This document shows, one piece after another, positions 19,234-28,182 of a DNA stretch of 64,000 bases. Made by a program: the position numbers and the translations under genes. Every line of letters begins with the position of its first letter. Position 1 is the first letter of the stretch. The notes beneath the pieces are model-generated. The model was not told the origin of the DNA and searched no databases. It worked only from the letters and a program-made list of their open reading frames with translations. The DNA is from Rhizobiaceae bacterium (lineage in GTDB: Bacteria; Pseudomonadota; Alphaproteobacteria; Rhizobiales; Rhizobiaceae): NCBI GenBank assembly GCA_028281105.1, contig JANQKQ010000040.1:1-64000 (forward strand). The letters run 5' to 3'.

Positions 19234-20115
19234 ATGACCCGCGCGCTCACCGAAGGGCGGACCATCCCCATCCTCACCGTCGTCGCGGCGCTGGTGGTGA
19301 TCTGGTACGCCTTCGCCGTCTGGCTCAACTCGCCATGGCAGATCGACCGCTACGAAAAAGCCGAGGTTGAGTGGACCACCGGGCAACTGATCAACGACAC
19401 GCTCAACCAGGAACGCCCGGTCCTGCCCGCCGCCCATCAGGTAGCGGTCGAGATCTGGAAGACCACCGTCCAAAAGAAGATCACCTCGAAGCGCTCCCTG
19501 GTGTTCCACGGCTGGATCACCCTGTCGGCCACCTTGCTGGGCTTCGCCATCGGCACCGTTCTGGGCGTCGCGCTCGCCGTTTTTATCGTCCACAACCGGG
19601 CGATGGACAAATCGATGATGCCGTGGATCATCGCCAGCCAGACCGTGCCGATCCTGGCCATCGCGCCGATGATCATCGTGGTGCTGAACGCCATCGGCCT
19701 GTCCGGGCTTCTGCCCAAGGCGCTGATCTCCACCTATCTGAGCTTCTTCCCCGTCGTCGTCGGTATGGTGAAGGGCCTTCGCAGCCCGCAGGCCCATGAG
19801 CTGGACCTGATGCACACCTACAACGCCTCGCGCGCCCAGACCTTCTGGAAGCTGCGCTGGCCGTCGTCGATGCCCTATCTGTTCACCTCGCTGAAGGTCG
19901 CCGTGGCGATTTCGCTGGTCGGCGCCATCGTCGGCGAGCTGCCCACCGGAGCGGTTGCCGGCCTGGGCGCGCGCCTGCTCACCGGCTCGTATTACGGCCA
20001 GACCATCCAGATCTGGTCGGCGCTGTTCGTCGCCGCCGCGCTCGCCGCCTGCCTTGTGATGATCGTCGGCGCGGCCGACCGCATCGTCATGCGCCGCATG
20101 GGGCTGGCGCGATGA
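19234..20115 (+). CDS. ABC transporter permease (SsuC/ThiX type), first
   Basis: A 293-residue inner-membrane permease. After an N-terminal membrane anchor and a periplasmic stretch it carries a BPD_transp_1 domain, with the ATPase-contacting loop near MHTYNASRAQTFWKLRWP (EAA-like loop). It overlaps the next permease by 4 bases (ATGA). Two different permeases suggest a heterodimeric channel, as in some ThiXYZ- and Tau-like systems. Confidence 0.9.
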   Translation: MTRALTEGRTIPILTVVAALVVIWYAFAVWLNSPWQIDRYEKAEVEWTTGQLINDTLNQERPVLPAAHQVAVEIWKTTVQKKITSKRSLVFHGWITLSATLLGFAIGTVLGVALAVFIVHNRAMDKSMMPWIIASQTVPILAIAPMIIVVLNAIGLSGLLPKALISTYLSFFPVVVGMVKGLRSPQAHELDLMHTYNASRAQTFWKLRWPSSMPYLFTSLKVAVAISLVGAIVGELPTGAVAGLGARLLTGSYYGQTIQIWSALFVAAALAACLVMIVGAADRIVMRRMGLAR

Positions 20116-20975
20116 TGTTGCCGGCCGTAATCGCGCTATGGTTCGCCGCCTGGGCATTGAACGAGTGGCTGGTTCGCCGCCGGTTCGCCTCGCCCGCGTT
20201 GGCGCGCGTGCGCGATCTTGCCGTGCCGGTGATCTTCGGCGCCACCCTGCTGATGCTGTGGGAGGCGGTCACCCGCGGCTTCGACGTCCCCACGGTGCTG
20301 CTGCCGCCGCCGTCGATGATCTGGGAACGCATCGTCAACTCGGTGCCGATCCTGTGGGCCGACTTCCAGCAGACGTTCCTCAAAGCCGTGCTGTCCGGCT
20401 ATGTGCTCGGCTGCGGTTCGGCCTTCCTGGTCGCCATCGCCATCGACCGCTCACCGTTCCTGCAGCGCGGCCTGCTGCCTTTGGGCAATTTCGTCTCCGC
20501 GCTTCCCATCATAGGCATCGCGCCGATCATGGTCATGTGGTTCGGTTTCGACTGGCCGTCGAAGGCCGCCGTCGTCATCGTCATGACCTTCTTCCCGATG
20601 CTGGTGAACACGGTCTCGGGGCTGGCGGCTTCCTCGCATATGGAGCGCGACCTGATGCGCACCTATGCCTCGTCCTACTGGCAGACCCTGTTCAAGCTGC
20701 GCCTGCCGGCGGCGGCGCCCTTCATCTTCAACGCATTGAAAATCAACTCCACCCTGGCGCTGATCGGCGCCATCGTCGCGGAATTCTTCGGCACGCCCAT
20801 CGTCGGCATGGGCTTTCGCATCTCCACCGAGGTGGGCCGGCTGGCCGTGGACATGGTGTGGGCGGAAATCGCGGTGGCGGCCTTGGCCGGCTCCGCGTTT
20901 TATGGTGTGATCGTGCTAATCGAACGCGCGGTCACGTTCTGGCACCCGTCGGTTCGCTCCGCACGGGCAACGTGA
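20112..20975 (+). CDS. ABC transporter permease (SsuC/ThiX type), second
   Basis: A 287-residue BPD_transp_1 permease with five to six hydrophobic segments. The EAA-like loop is MRTYASSYWQTLFKLRLP, closely similar to that in the upstream permease, so the two are probably an ancient duplication. ATG 20112 overlaps the upstream stop. The substrate-binding protein follows 16 nt after its end. Confidence 0.9.
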   Translation: MMLPAVIALWFAAWALNEWLVRRRFASPALARVRDLAVPVIFGATLLMLWEAVTRGFDVPTVLLPPPSMIWERIVNSVPILWADFQQTFLKAVLSGYVLGCGSAFLVAIAIDRSPFLQRGLLPLGNFVSALPIIGIAPIMVMWFGFDWPSKAAVVIVMTFFPMLVNTVSGLAASSHMERDLMRTYASSYWQTLFKLRLPAAAPFIFNALKINSTLALIGAIVAEFFGTPIVGMGFRISTEVGRLAVDMVWAEIAVAALAGSAFYGVIVLIERAVTFWHPSVRSARAT

Positions 20976-20991
20976 AACAAGGGAGAACAAA

Positions 20992-21981
20992 ATGAAAAAA
21001 ATGATGACACTGCTAATGGCCGGCGCCATGTCGCTTGCCGCCGGGGCCGCATTGGCCGCCGACAAGGTGACCCTGCAGCTTAAATGGGTCACCCAGGCTC
21101 AGTTCGCCGGCTACTATGTGGCCAAGGACCAGGGCTTCTACGGCGAGGAAGACCTCGACGTGGAGATCAAGCCGGGCGGCCCGGACATCGCCCCGCCCCA
21201 GGTAATCGCCGGCGGCGGCGCCGACGTCATCCTGGAGTGGATGCCGGCCGCTCTCGCCAGCCGCGAGAAGGGCGTGGCGCTGGTCAACATCGCCCAGCCG
21301 TTCAAGAGCTCCGGCATGATGCTGACCTGCCGCAAGGATTCCGGCATCGCCTCGCCGGCCGATTTTGCCGGCAAGACGCTGGGCGTGTGGTTCTTCGGCA
21401 ACGAGTATCCGTTCCTGTCGTGGATGAGCCAGCTCGGCCTCCCCACCGAGGGTGGCGCTGACGGCGTGGAAGTGCTCAAGCAGGGCTTCAACGTCGACCC
21501 GATCCTGCAGAAGCAGGCCGACTGCGTCTCGACCATGACCTACAACGAATACTGGCAGATCATCGACGCCGGCATGACGCCGGACGAGCTGGTGGTGTTC
21601 AAGTATGAAGACCAGGGCGTCTCGACGCTGGAAGACGGCATCTACGTGCTTGAAGACAATCTCAAGGACCCCGAGTTCGTCGACAAGATGGTCCGCTTCG
21701 TGCGCGCCTCCATGCGCGGCTGGAAATGGGCCGAGGAGAACCCGGACGCCGCCGCCGAGATCGTGCTGGAAAACGACGCCACCGGCGCCCAGACCGAGGT
21801 GCACCAGAAGCGCATGATGGGCGAGATCGCCAAGCTGACCGCCGGCTCCAACGGCGCCCTCGATCCTGCCGACTACGAGCGCACGGTCGAAACGCTGCTC
21901 AAGGGCGGCTCCGACCCGGTGATCTCCGGCAAGCCGGAAGGCGCGTGGACCCACATGATCACCGACGAAGCGCTCAAGTAA
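20992..21981 (+). CDS. ABC transporter substrate-binding protein (NMT1/ThiY type), probable pyrimidine binder
   Basis: A 329-residue periplasmic protein. The N-terminus is a signal peptide (MKKMM, hydrophobic core, ALAA cleavage region before DKVTL). The mature protein starts with LQLKWVTQAQFAGYYVAKD, typical of NMT1/ThiY domains that bind hydroxymethylpyrimidine-like or riboflavin-like ligands. GGGAGAAC lies just before ATG 20992. It is the last gene of the operon and is followed by a rho-independent terminator at 22006-22035. Binding of uracil, thymine, dihydropyrimidines or ureidopropionate is inferred from the operon only. Confidence 0.88.
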   Translation: MKKMMTLLMAGAMSLAAGAALAADKVTLQLKWVTQAQFAGYYVAKDQGFYGEEDLDVEIKPGGPDIAPPQVIAGGGADVILEWMPAALASREKGVALVNIAQPFKSSGMMLTCRKDSGIASPADFAGKTLGVWFFGNEYPFLSWMSQLGLPTEGGADGVEVLKQGFNVDPILQKQADCVSTMTYNEYWQIIDAGMTPDELVVFKYEDQGVSTLEDGIYVLEDNLKDPEFVDKMVRFVRASMRGWKWAEENPDAAAEIVLENDATGAQTEVHQKRMMGEIAKLTAGSNGALDPADYERTVETLLKGGSDPVISGKPEGAWTHMITDEALK

Positions 21982-22005
21982 GCGCGCCGGCAATCACTGA
22001 ACGGG

Positions 22006-22035
22006 AAGGGGCGGGTGACCGCCCCTTTCTTTTTT
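22006..22035 (+). terminator. Rho-independent terminator of the pyrimidine operon
   Basis: A perfect 9-bp stem AAGGGGCGG/CCGCCCCTT closes a GTGA tetraloop and is followed by TCTTTTTT. It starts 25 nt after the substrate-binding protein stop. Confidence 0.9.
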
Positions 22036-22070
22036 CGATGAGTTGCTTCCCGCATCACCGGGATTCACCA

Positions 22071-22104
22071 CCACCCCTAACCCCTCCCCTCAACGGGGAG
22101 GGGG
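22071..22104. repeat. CCCCTAACCCCTCCCC-type palindromic half element
   Basis: CCACCCCTAACCCCTCCCC followed by TCAACGGGGAGGGGG forms a hairpin. It matches the outer arms of the composite repeats at 18205, 38661 and 54181, but no inverted partner is clear nearby apart from GGGTGGGGGTC near 22161. Confidence 0.6.
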
Positions 22105-22204
22105 ATACCGCCGATACCTGCCTGAACACCGTATCAACCAGCCGATGCATTGGATTGGCGACGGGTGGGGGTCAAAACAATGAGAGTGGAAGTAATTGGC
22201 CGCC

Positions 22205-23164
22205 CTACACCCCTCCACCAAATCGTCGGTACACCCACCCCATCAGCAACGGCGTGGCGTACATCGGCACCTGGTAGCAGCCGATGAACAGCAGCCATGG
22301 GTCCATCACCGAAGCCGGCAGCGAAGCCAGGAACAGGGCCAGGTTGCGGTTTCCCGAAACCACAGCCAGATCCGGCCACTCCGCCGGGATGGCGCGGCCG
22401 CGCCCGACCACGACCAGGCCGCCAAGCGTGATGAACTGGAGCCCGAGATTGATCGCGAACGCCAACGCCAGCATCTGCAGGCAGTAGACGGGTGTGTTGA
22501 AGATCGCCGGCCGGATCGCCTCCATCAGGCCGATGACGAACAGGGCGAGCGCGATCGCCGTCATTCCGTCGAGCACCGTATTGTCGAGCCGGCGCCCGGC
22601 CCTCTGCCAGGCCCTGCGAAACAGCCATCCGCACACCGTTGCGATCGCAATGATGACGAGCAATCGCACTACCGCCTCGATGACGGTGACCTCGCCCAGC
22701 AGCTGGCCGGTGAATTGGAATACCAACGCCGCGGTCGCCGGCAGCACGACGGTGCCGGCGATCGTCAGCCGCAGCGCCAGGGTGCCGGGCAGTCCCATCA
22801 GCAGGCACATATTCGTTCCGCCCAGGATCGCCGGCGCCGCCGTCACCAGCACCAGGATCGGCCAGACCCCGTCAGTGAGCCCGCCGGCCAGCAGCAGCGC
22901 GATGACGATGAGCGGAGTAACGATCTGAAGAAACACCAGCGCCGCCGCATCGCCGATCACGGTGATGCGGCGCATCTGCGTGCGCCCCCAGTCGATGCGC
23001 AGCATCGCCAGGAACAGCAGGACCACCACAAGCGCGGGAATGAGCGCTCGAAAGAAGCCGGCCAGCTCCGGCAGGGCGATGCCCGTCATCAGACCCGCGA
23101 GCAGGCTCCATTTGCCGTGCCGGCCGGCGAAGGCGAGAAAGCCGGTCACGCCGCCGTGTCGCAC
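22205..23164 (-). CDS. Bile acid:sodium symporter (BASS)-like membrane transporter
   Basis: A 319-residue very hydrophobic protein with about nine to ten helices. GTNMCLLMGLPG in the middle and VSGNRNLALFLASLP near the C-terminus resemble the conserved crossing regions of the BASS/ArsB-like fold. Start is GTG 23164, 34 nt after the upstream oxidoreductase stop; a shorter start is possible. It may be co-transcribed with the DadA-like oxidoreductase. Substrate unknown; organic anions are typical of the family. Confidence 0.65.
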   Translation of the reverse strand: MRHGGVTGFLAFAGRHGKWSLLAGLMTGIALPELAGFFRALIPALVVVLLFLAMLRIDWGRTQMRRITVIGDAAALVFLQIVTPLIVIALLLAGGLTDGVWPILVLVTAAPAILGGTNMCLLMGLPGTLALRLTIAGTVVLPATAALVFQFTGQLLGEVTVIEAVVRLLVIIAIATVCGWLFRRAWQRAGRRLDNTVLDGMTAIALALFVIGLMEAIRPAIFNTPVYCLQMLALAFAINLGLQFITLGGLVVVGRGRAIPAEWPDLAVVSGNRNLALFLASLPASVMDPWLLFIGCYQVPMYATPLLMGWVYRRFGGGV

Positions 23165-23198
23165 ATTGCGGCCCGCACGCCCGGCAAGTCACAGCGGC

Positions 23199-24461
23199 TC
23201 ACCGCCGACCCCGCTCAAACCGTCGCGGGCTGAAGGCGCTCAGATCGATGTTGGATGTCCCGCCGCCGATGGCATCGGCGACGAGGCGGCCGGTTTTCGG
23301 CCCGCCGGTCATCCCCACATGCTGGTGGCCGAACGCCAGATGCGCGTTGGAGAACCGGCCGGTCCGCCCGATCACCGGCAGCGAGTCGCTGGTCGCCGGG
23401 CGATGCCCCATCCATTCCTCGACGCGGTCGTAAGTGAGGTGGGGCAGGGCGTCCCGCGTCTGGCGTTTGAGCAGCTCGATCGGCGCCGAACTCGGGCCCG
23501 CATCGAGGCCGCCGAACTCGGCCACCCCGGCGCATCGCAACCGTCCTTCCATCGGGGTGATGACGAACTGCCCCTGAGCAATCATCGTCGGTGCGCGTGG
23601 AACGACGTTGGGATTGACGAACTCGACATGGTAGCCGCGCTTGCTCTCCAGCGGCACCCGCACGCCCAGCCTCTGCGCCATCGGTCCCGACCAGGCGCCC
23701 GCCGCGACGATCATCTCGTCAGCGTCGATCCTGCCCTTGTCGGTAATGACGGCGGTAACCCGGCCGTCCTCGGTGGCCATGTCGACGACTTGGGCGATGC
23801 GCAGCGCGCCGCCCCGGGCTTCAAAGTGATCGCACAAGGCGGCCACGTAGCGGCCGGGATCGCTGATATAGCCGTGGCCGGGCAGGCGCACGACAAAGCC
23901 GTCCGCGTCGGCGAAGGCCGGGTCGTATCGGCGAAACGCGGCCGCCTCCATTTCCTCCCATTCGACGCCGATCTGACGCCGGATCTCCCATTCGAACCGC
24001 TCGCCTTCGAACACTCCCTTGTCCGCATAGGCGTAGATGAAGTCCGACGGCACGATCCACTTGTCCGCGCCGGTTCCCTTCGCCAGCGCCTGATGCTGCT
24101 CGATGCTGTCGTGCAGCAGCGTGGTCAGCACGTCGGCGGCGCCGCGCACCGTCGCCGCGCCCGAATGCGACAGATAGCGCGCCAGCCACGGCAGCGCCCT
24201 TGGCAGATAAGACCAGCGCACGAACAGCGGGCTTTGCGGATCGACCAGCATTTTCGGGATCCGCCAGATCAGGCCCGGCGTGGTCGGCACCACCACCGAC
24301 GAAGGCGTCAGCACGCCGGCATTGCCGTGCGATGCGCCGGCCGCCGGTCCGGTCTTGTCGATGATCGTCACCCGGTGACCGGCGCGCTGCAGCCAGATCG
24401 CCGCCGATACGCCGACGATGCCGGCGCCCACCACGGCCACATGTTTGGAACGGTCCGTCAC
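23199..24461 (-). CDS. DadA-like FAD-dependent amino acid oxidoreductase
   Basis: A 420-residue DAO-fold flavoprotein. The N-terminal dinucleotide site is VAVVGAGIVGVSAAIWLQRAG, and the conserved GASHGNAGVLTPSS segment after it is typical of D-amino acid dehydrogenase relatives. The C-terminal WMGHRPATSDSLPVIG is the family closing motif. GTG 24461 is favoured; a TTG at 24482 would add seven residues. The likely reaction is oxidative deamination of a D-amino or secondary amino acid with electrons passed to quinone; the substrate is not readable. Confidence 0.85.
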   Translation of the reverse strand: MTDRSKHVAVVGAGIVGVSAAIWLQRAGHRVTIIDKTGPAAGASHGNAGVLTPSSVVVPTTPGLIWRIPKMLVDPQSPLFVRWSYLPRALPWLARYLSHSGAATVRGAADVLTTLLHDSIEQHQALAKGTGADKWIVPSDFIYAYADKGVFEGERFEWEIRRQIGVEWEEMEAAAFRRYDPAFADADGFVVRLPGHGYISDPGRYVAALCDHFEARGGALRIAQVVDMATEDGRVTAVITDKGRIDADEMIVAAGAWSGPMAQRLGVRVPLESKRGYHVEFVNPNVVPRAPTMIAQGQFVITPMEGRLRCAGVAEFGGLDAGPSSAPIELLKRQTRDALPHLTYDRVEEWMGHRPATSDSLPVIGRTGRFSNAHLAFGHQHVGMTGGPKTGRLVADAIGGGTSNIDLSAFSPRRFERGRR

Positions 24462-24658
24462 TGCCGCGCCCGCCGCCGGCAACGACCGAACCGAAGCGCG
24501 GCGGCCTTACGGGCCGGCGGGCTTGATGGTTCGCACAACTTCAAAATCTCCAAGCTTTGCTGGCGCGGCGACCAGGCCGTCGGTATTTTCGATCTATAGT
24601 TTCATTGCCCGGCTCCGGCAATCGCCGGAACGGCTGGTCAAATCGACGGAAGGGTATC

Positions 24659-25309
24659 GTGAGCAAAATCATCCTGCACAACTATTTCCGCAGCTCCACC
24701 TCGTTCCGCGTGCGCGCGGCGTTGAACCTGAAGGGCATCGAATACGACTATGTGGCGCACCATCTGCGGCTGGGCGGCCACCGCGAGCCGGGGTTCCTCA
24801 ACGTCAACCCGCAAGGGCTGGTGCCCAGCCTGGTCTGGTCCGACGGCACGGTCGTTCATCAGTCGCTGGCGATCCTCGAGTTCATCGACGACGTGGTACC
24901 CGACCCGCCGCTGCTGCCGGGCGACGCCCATGGCCGCGCCCGGGTGCGCATGCTGGCGCAGATGATCGCCTGCGACATCCACCCGGTCAACAATCTGCGC
25001 ATCCTCAATGGGTTGCGCTCCCGCTTCGGCGCCGACGATGACGCGGTGGCCGACTGGTTCCGCCACTGGGTTGAGGAAACCTTCGCGCCGATGGAAACCA
25101 TGCTGGCCGACGATGCGGCGACCGGCGAATTCTGCCATGGCGATACGGTAACCATCGCCGATCTCTGCCTGGTCGCGCAAATCGCCAACAACGCCCGCTT
25201 CGATGTGGACATGAGACCTTATCCCACGCTGGGCCGCATCCACGAACGCTGCATGGCGATCCCCCAGATCGCCGCCGCCGCACCGGCCAACCAGCCGGAC
25301 GCGGAGTAG
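24659..25309 (+). CDS. maiA: Maleylacetoacetate isomerase (zeta-class GST)
   Basis: A 216-residue GST-fold enzyme that isomerises maleylacetoacetate to fumarylacetoacetate with glutathione in tyrosine and homogentisate catabolism. The zeta-class signature SSTSFRVRAAL is at residues 10-20 and NPQGLVPSL near 53. GTG 24659 with GGAAGGG upstream gives the family length; the longer frame from 24557 adds a spurious N-terminus. It lies about 15 kb from hmgA and the fumarylacetoacetate hydrolase gene, but supplies the missing middle step. Confidence 0.9.
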   Translation: MSKIILHNYFRSSTSFRVRAALNLKGIEYDYVAHHLRLGGHREPGFLNVNPQGLVPSLVWSDGTVVHQSLAILEFIDDVVPDPPLLPGDAHGRARVRMLAQMIACDIHPVNNLRILNGLRSRFGADDDAVADWFRHWVEETFAPMETMLADDAATGEFCHGDTVTIADLCLVAQIANNARFDVDMRPYPTLGRIHERCMAIPQIAAAAPANQPDAE

Positions 25310-25316
25310 GGGGCTT

Positions 25317-25349
25317 CACCCCCTCTGTCCCGAAGGGACAGAGGGGGTG
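25317..25349. repeat. 15-bp perfect palindrome (GTCCCGAAGGGAC type)
   Basis: Arms CACCCCCTCTGTCCC and GGGACAGAGGGGGTG pair perfectly around a GAA loop, 7 nt after the maiA stop. The same right half occurs at 34041-34065 as the outermost layer of the nested repeat there. It may help end maiA transcription, but lacks a U-tract. Confidence 0.75.
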
Positions 25350-25399
25350 AGCGGCAGGCACATACCCGGCAGCGAGCACTACCGGCGAATACCCCGACC

Positions 25400-26239
25400 T
25401 CAAGCCACTTTCAGCCCGGCGACGAACTCCGCGGTCCGGTCCGGCCCCACCTCCGACTGCCGGATCAGGTCGTCAAAGCGGGCGGTGAGCGTGCGGATAT
25501 GGTCGACCGAATTGACCACCAGATACATGTCACCCAGATAGACCGCCGCCCGCTTCGGCCCGAACACGGTGAACGGCGCCGAGAAGTTCCGCCGCGCGTC
25601 GTACAGAAACAGCCGAAACGTCGGGTAGAGCTCGTCGAGCAGGCCGCACATATGCTCCAGCTGCGCCTGGCGCGCCCCGCGCGTCAGCCCGGACCACACC
25701 CCGGTGCCGCCGGCGAATTCCTCCAGCCGCTGGCGCGGCATCACCGTTTCGATGTCGGTCTCCGGCCGGCGGGAGTAGTTGAGCTGGTTCTGGGACTGGC
25801 CGGCCTTGGCGTCGATCACCTGCCGCTGCTCCTCGCTGAATTCGTACTTGATGACCGCGTCGGTGCGCAGCAGGTCCGGCAGGGACGACGGGATGTAGCG
25901 GATCTTGTAGCCGGTGGCCTCGCGGTGCCAGTGGTCGATCACCGGCTGACCGTCGGCGTCCGACGGCACCTCGATGCCGAACATCGGGGCCACTTCGCCG
26001 ATCCCGGTTTCGCTCTGCGAGATGCCGAGCAGCCAGTCGACGGAAACGCCTTCGCCCGCTGCGATCGCGGTCAGCGTCTCGGCGCGCGGCAGCCTGGTGG
26101 TGCCGTGCGCGAGGAACTGGCTGAGCGCCGAGCGGTCAAGCCCGCAGCGGTCGGCGAACTGCGACAGGTTCTCGCCCTTTCGCGCGATCAGGGCGCGCAG
26201 CCGCTGGCGGAAGATGTCGGCGATTTCCCGTTTGTCCAT
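25400..26239 (-). CDS. XRE family transcriptional regulator
   Basis: A 279-residue regulator with an N-terminal Cro/C1-type helix-turn-helix (LSQFADRCGLDRSALSQFLA, about residues 25-44) and a roughly 190-residue C-terminal domain of unknown ligand. I choose ATG 26239 because the GTG at 26281 would add residues that do not fit the domain start, although neither has a good ribosome site. It is divergent from the desaturase gene. The spacer holds TTTCA-N8-TGAAA (26257-26274) and a hairpin at 26373-26392 as possible control sites. Confidence 0.85.
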   Translation of the reverse strand: MDKREIADIFRQRLRALIARKGENLSQFADRCGLDRSALSQFLAHGTTRLPRAETLTAIAAGEGVSVDWLLGISQSETGIGEVAPMFGIEVPSDADGQPVIDHWHREATGYKIRYIPSSLPDLLRTDAVIKYEFSEEQRQVIDAKAGQSQNQLNYSRRPETDIETVMPRQRLEEFAGGTGVWSGLTRGARQAQLEHMCGLLDELYPTFRLFLYDARRNFSAPFTVFGPKRAAVYLGDMYLVVNSVDHIRTLTARFDDLIRQSEVGPDRTAEFVAGLKVA

Positions 26240-26372
26240 GGATCGGAACGCGGCCGTTTCAAATTGATGTGAAAATACCACGTTTCGTTACAAATCACAA
26301 AAATATTGCAGAAAATGGCGCATTGTCTCGTTGCCGATCTCCTGACATTCAGCTGACAATCAACGCCGGGAA

Positions 26373-26392
26373 GGGACGTGGGCTCACGTCCC
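26373..26392. promoter_or_regulatory. 8-bp perfect inverted repeat upstream of desaturase
   Basis: GGGACGTG-GGCT-CACGTCCC lies 20 nt before the desaturase start, in the leader region. It could be an operator for the divergent XRE regulator or an RNA hairpin near the ribosome binding site. The symmetry is certain; the function is not. Confidence 0.45.
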
Positions 26393-26411
26393 GGGCGGGA
26401 CAAATGAGACA

Positions 26412-27335
26412 ATGAGATTTCGGATCGAATGGCCGACGGTGGGGCTGATCGCGCTCGCCTACGGCCTGTGGATGATGATGGCGATCGGGCCGGGACAGGA
26501 TCTGTCGCCGATCTTATGGGTGGCGGTCACCGGCGTGGTTTCCACCCTGTTCTGGTCGATCACCCATGAGGTGTGCCACGGCCACCCGACGTCTTCGAAG
26601 TTCGTCAACGGCGCGCTGATCTTCCTGCCGATCTGCTGGACCTTCCCTTATGGCCGCTTTCGCGACACCCATCTCGAGCACCATGCCACCGGTGAGTTGA
26701 CCGACCCGTTCGAGGATCCCGAAAGCGCCTATCTGTTCACGGACCGGTGGAAGGCGATTCCCTCGCCGCTGCGGCTGATACTGACGTTCAACAACACCCT
26801 GGCCGGCCGGCTGCTGATCGGGCCGATCGTCGCCACTATCCGCTTCTACCTGTCCGAGATCGACCGGCTGATCACCGAGCCGGCAACCCGCGCCCGCATC
26901 GTGCGCGACTGGCTGCTGCATCTGGTTGGGATCGCGCTGCTCGTGGCGATCCTGGTCAACTATTCGGCGGTGCCCGTGTGGCAGTTCGCCGCCGCCGCCT
27001 ATATGTCGATCTCGCTGTTGCTGATCCGCACCTTCGTCGAGCACCAGGCGGAGATCGAGCAGGATCACGCCACGGTGGTCATCGAAAGCAAAGGGCCGCT
27101 GGCCTTCCTGTTCCTGTTCAACAATCTGCACGCCGCCCACCACCTGCGCCCCGGCCTGCCCTGGTATCGCCTGCCCGGCTTCTACCGCCGGCACCGCGAG
27201 GCGATCCTTCGGCGCAACGGCGGCTATTTCTTCCCCTCCTACTGGGCGGTGATCTGGCGCTACTTCCTGCGGCCGAAGGAGCCGGTGCCGCACCCCTTGC
27301 GCGACCGGCCGATCGGGCGCAAAAGCACGGTCTGA
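26412..27335 (+). CDS. Fatty acid desaturase / AlkB-type family membrane protein
   Basis: A 307-residue membrane protein with the three His boxes of the diiron desaturase/hydroxylase superfamily: HEVCHGH (about 54), HLEHH (about 82) and HAAHH (about 238). Several hydrophobic helices surround them. The family uses O2 and reductant to desaturate or hydroxylate acyl or alkyl chains, carotenoids or similar lipids. Substrate cannot be decided. Divergent XRE gene is the likely regulator. The ribosome site before ATG 26412 is weak. Confidence 0.8.
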   Translation: MRFRIEWPTVGLIALAYGLWMMMAIGPGQDLSPILWVAVTGVVSTLFWSITHEVCHGHPTSSKFVNGALIFLPICWTFPYGRFRDTHLEHHATGELTDPFEDPESAYLFTDRWKAIPSPLRLILTFNNTLAGRLLIGPIVATIRFYLSEIDRLITEPATRARIVRDWLLHLVGIALLVAILVNYSAVPVWQFAAAAYMSISLLLIRTFVEHQAEIEQDHATVVIESKGPLAFLFLFNNLHAAHHLRPGLPWYRLPGFYRRHREAILRRNGGYFFPSYWAVIWRYFLRPKEPVPHPLRDRPIGRKSTV

Positions 27336-27384
27336 CCGCCTGCAACCGATCGGGCGCGGCGCGAGCCAGCCGAGACGCCAGCCA

Positions 27385-28182
27385 ATGCACCATCAATCCT
27401 CCGACAGCCCGGTCGCGTCGCTGCCGATGTACGATTGGCCGGAAGTGGGCGGCGCGCTCGATGCGCTGTGGCGGGGCATCGCCGACGAACTGCGCGACGC
27501 CGGCATCGCCGCCCCCGACGCCCTGTCGAGATACGATGACGACGCGAGCGACTGGCTTCATCCCGACCTGGTGCTCGGACAGACCTGCGGTTGGCCATAC
27601 ATCTCCCGGCTGAAGGGCAGGGTGACCCTGCTTGGACCGTTCATCTTCGATCGCATCGACTGCCCGCCCGGCGCCTATGACAGCGTCATCATCGCCGCCG
27701 ACCACCTACGCGCGGCCTCGTTTTGTGCGGACGAGTTGGTGCGGCCGGGGGTTCGCATAGCCGTCAACGGCACCGATTCCCAATCGGGCTTTCGCGTGTG
27801 GGGCGAGTGGTTCGACGCCGATCCCGCCACCTGGCTCGCACCAGGCTCGATCGTGCTCACCGGTTCCCATCGGGCCTCGGTGCGGGCTGTAGCCGGGGGA
27901 AAAGCGGACTATGCCGCCATCGATGCGGTGGCCTGGCGGCTCGCCCGCGATCACGAGCGCGAAGCCGCCGACAAGGTGGTCATTGCCGGCCGCTCGCGCC
28001 CACGGCCCGGCCTGCCGCTGATCAGCTCGCTGCGCCATGCCGATCGCCGTCCGGCGATCATCGACTGTGTCACCCGCGCGATCGACAAGCTGGCGCGCGA
28101 GCACCGGCGCGCCACCTTGATCACCGGCATCAAGCCCGCCGAGCCTGGCGACTACGAAGTTTTGAAGTCTTTCGCCGCCTGA
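27385..28182 (+). CDS. PhnD-like periplasmic-binding-fold protein lacking a signal peptide
   Basis: A 265-residue protein resembling the PhnD/phosphite-binding family (YDSVIIAADH, VNGTDSQSGF, LTGSHRASVRAV, DYAAIDAVAWRLA). It has no hydrophobic signal sequence, so it is probably cytoplasmic. No ABC permease or ATPase adjoins it. It follows the desaturase by 49 nt and its 3' end overlaps the convergent GMC oxidoreductase by 31 bp. A ligand-binding or sensory role is possible; function unknown. Confidence 0.75.
   Translation: MHHQSSDSPVASLPMYDWPEVGGALDALWRGIADELRDAGIAAPDALSRYDDDASDWLHPDLVLGQTCGWPYISRLKGRVTLLGPFIFDRIDCPPGAYDSVIIAADHLRAASFCADELVRPGVRIAVNGTDSQSGFRVWGEWFDADPATWLAPGSIVLTGSHRASVRAVAGGKADYAAIDAVAWRLARDHEREAADKVVIAGRSRPRPGLPLISSLRHADRRPAIIDCVTRAIDKLAREHRRATLITGIKPAEPGDYEVLKSFAA

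Noticed and set aside
22006-22200. Insertion sequence remnant between convergent genes after the pyrimidine operon
   Set aside because: Only a terminator and a short palindromic repeat are present; there is no transposase fragment or matching terminal repeats.
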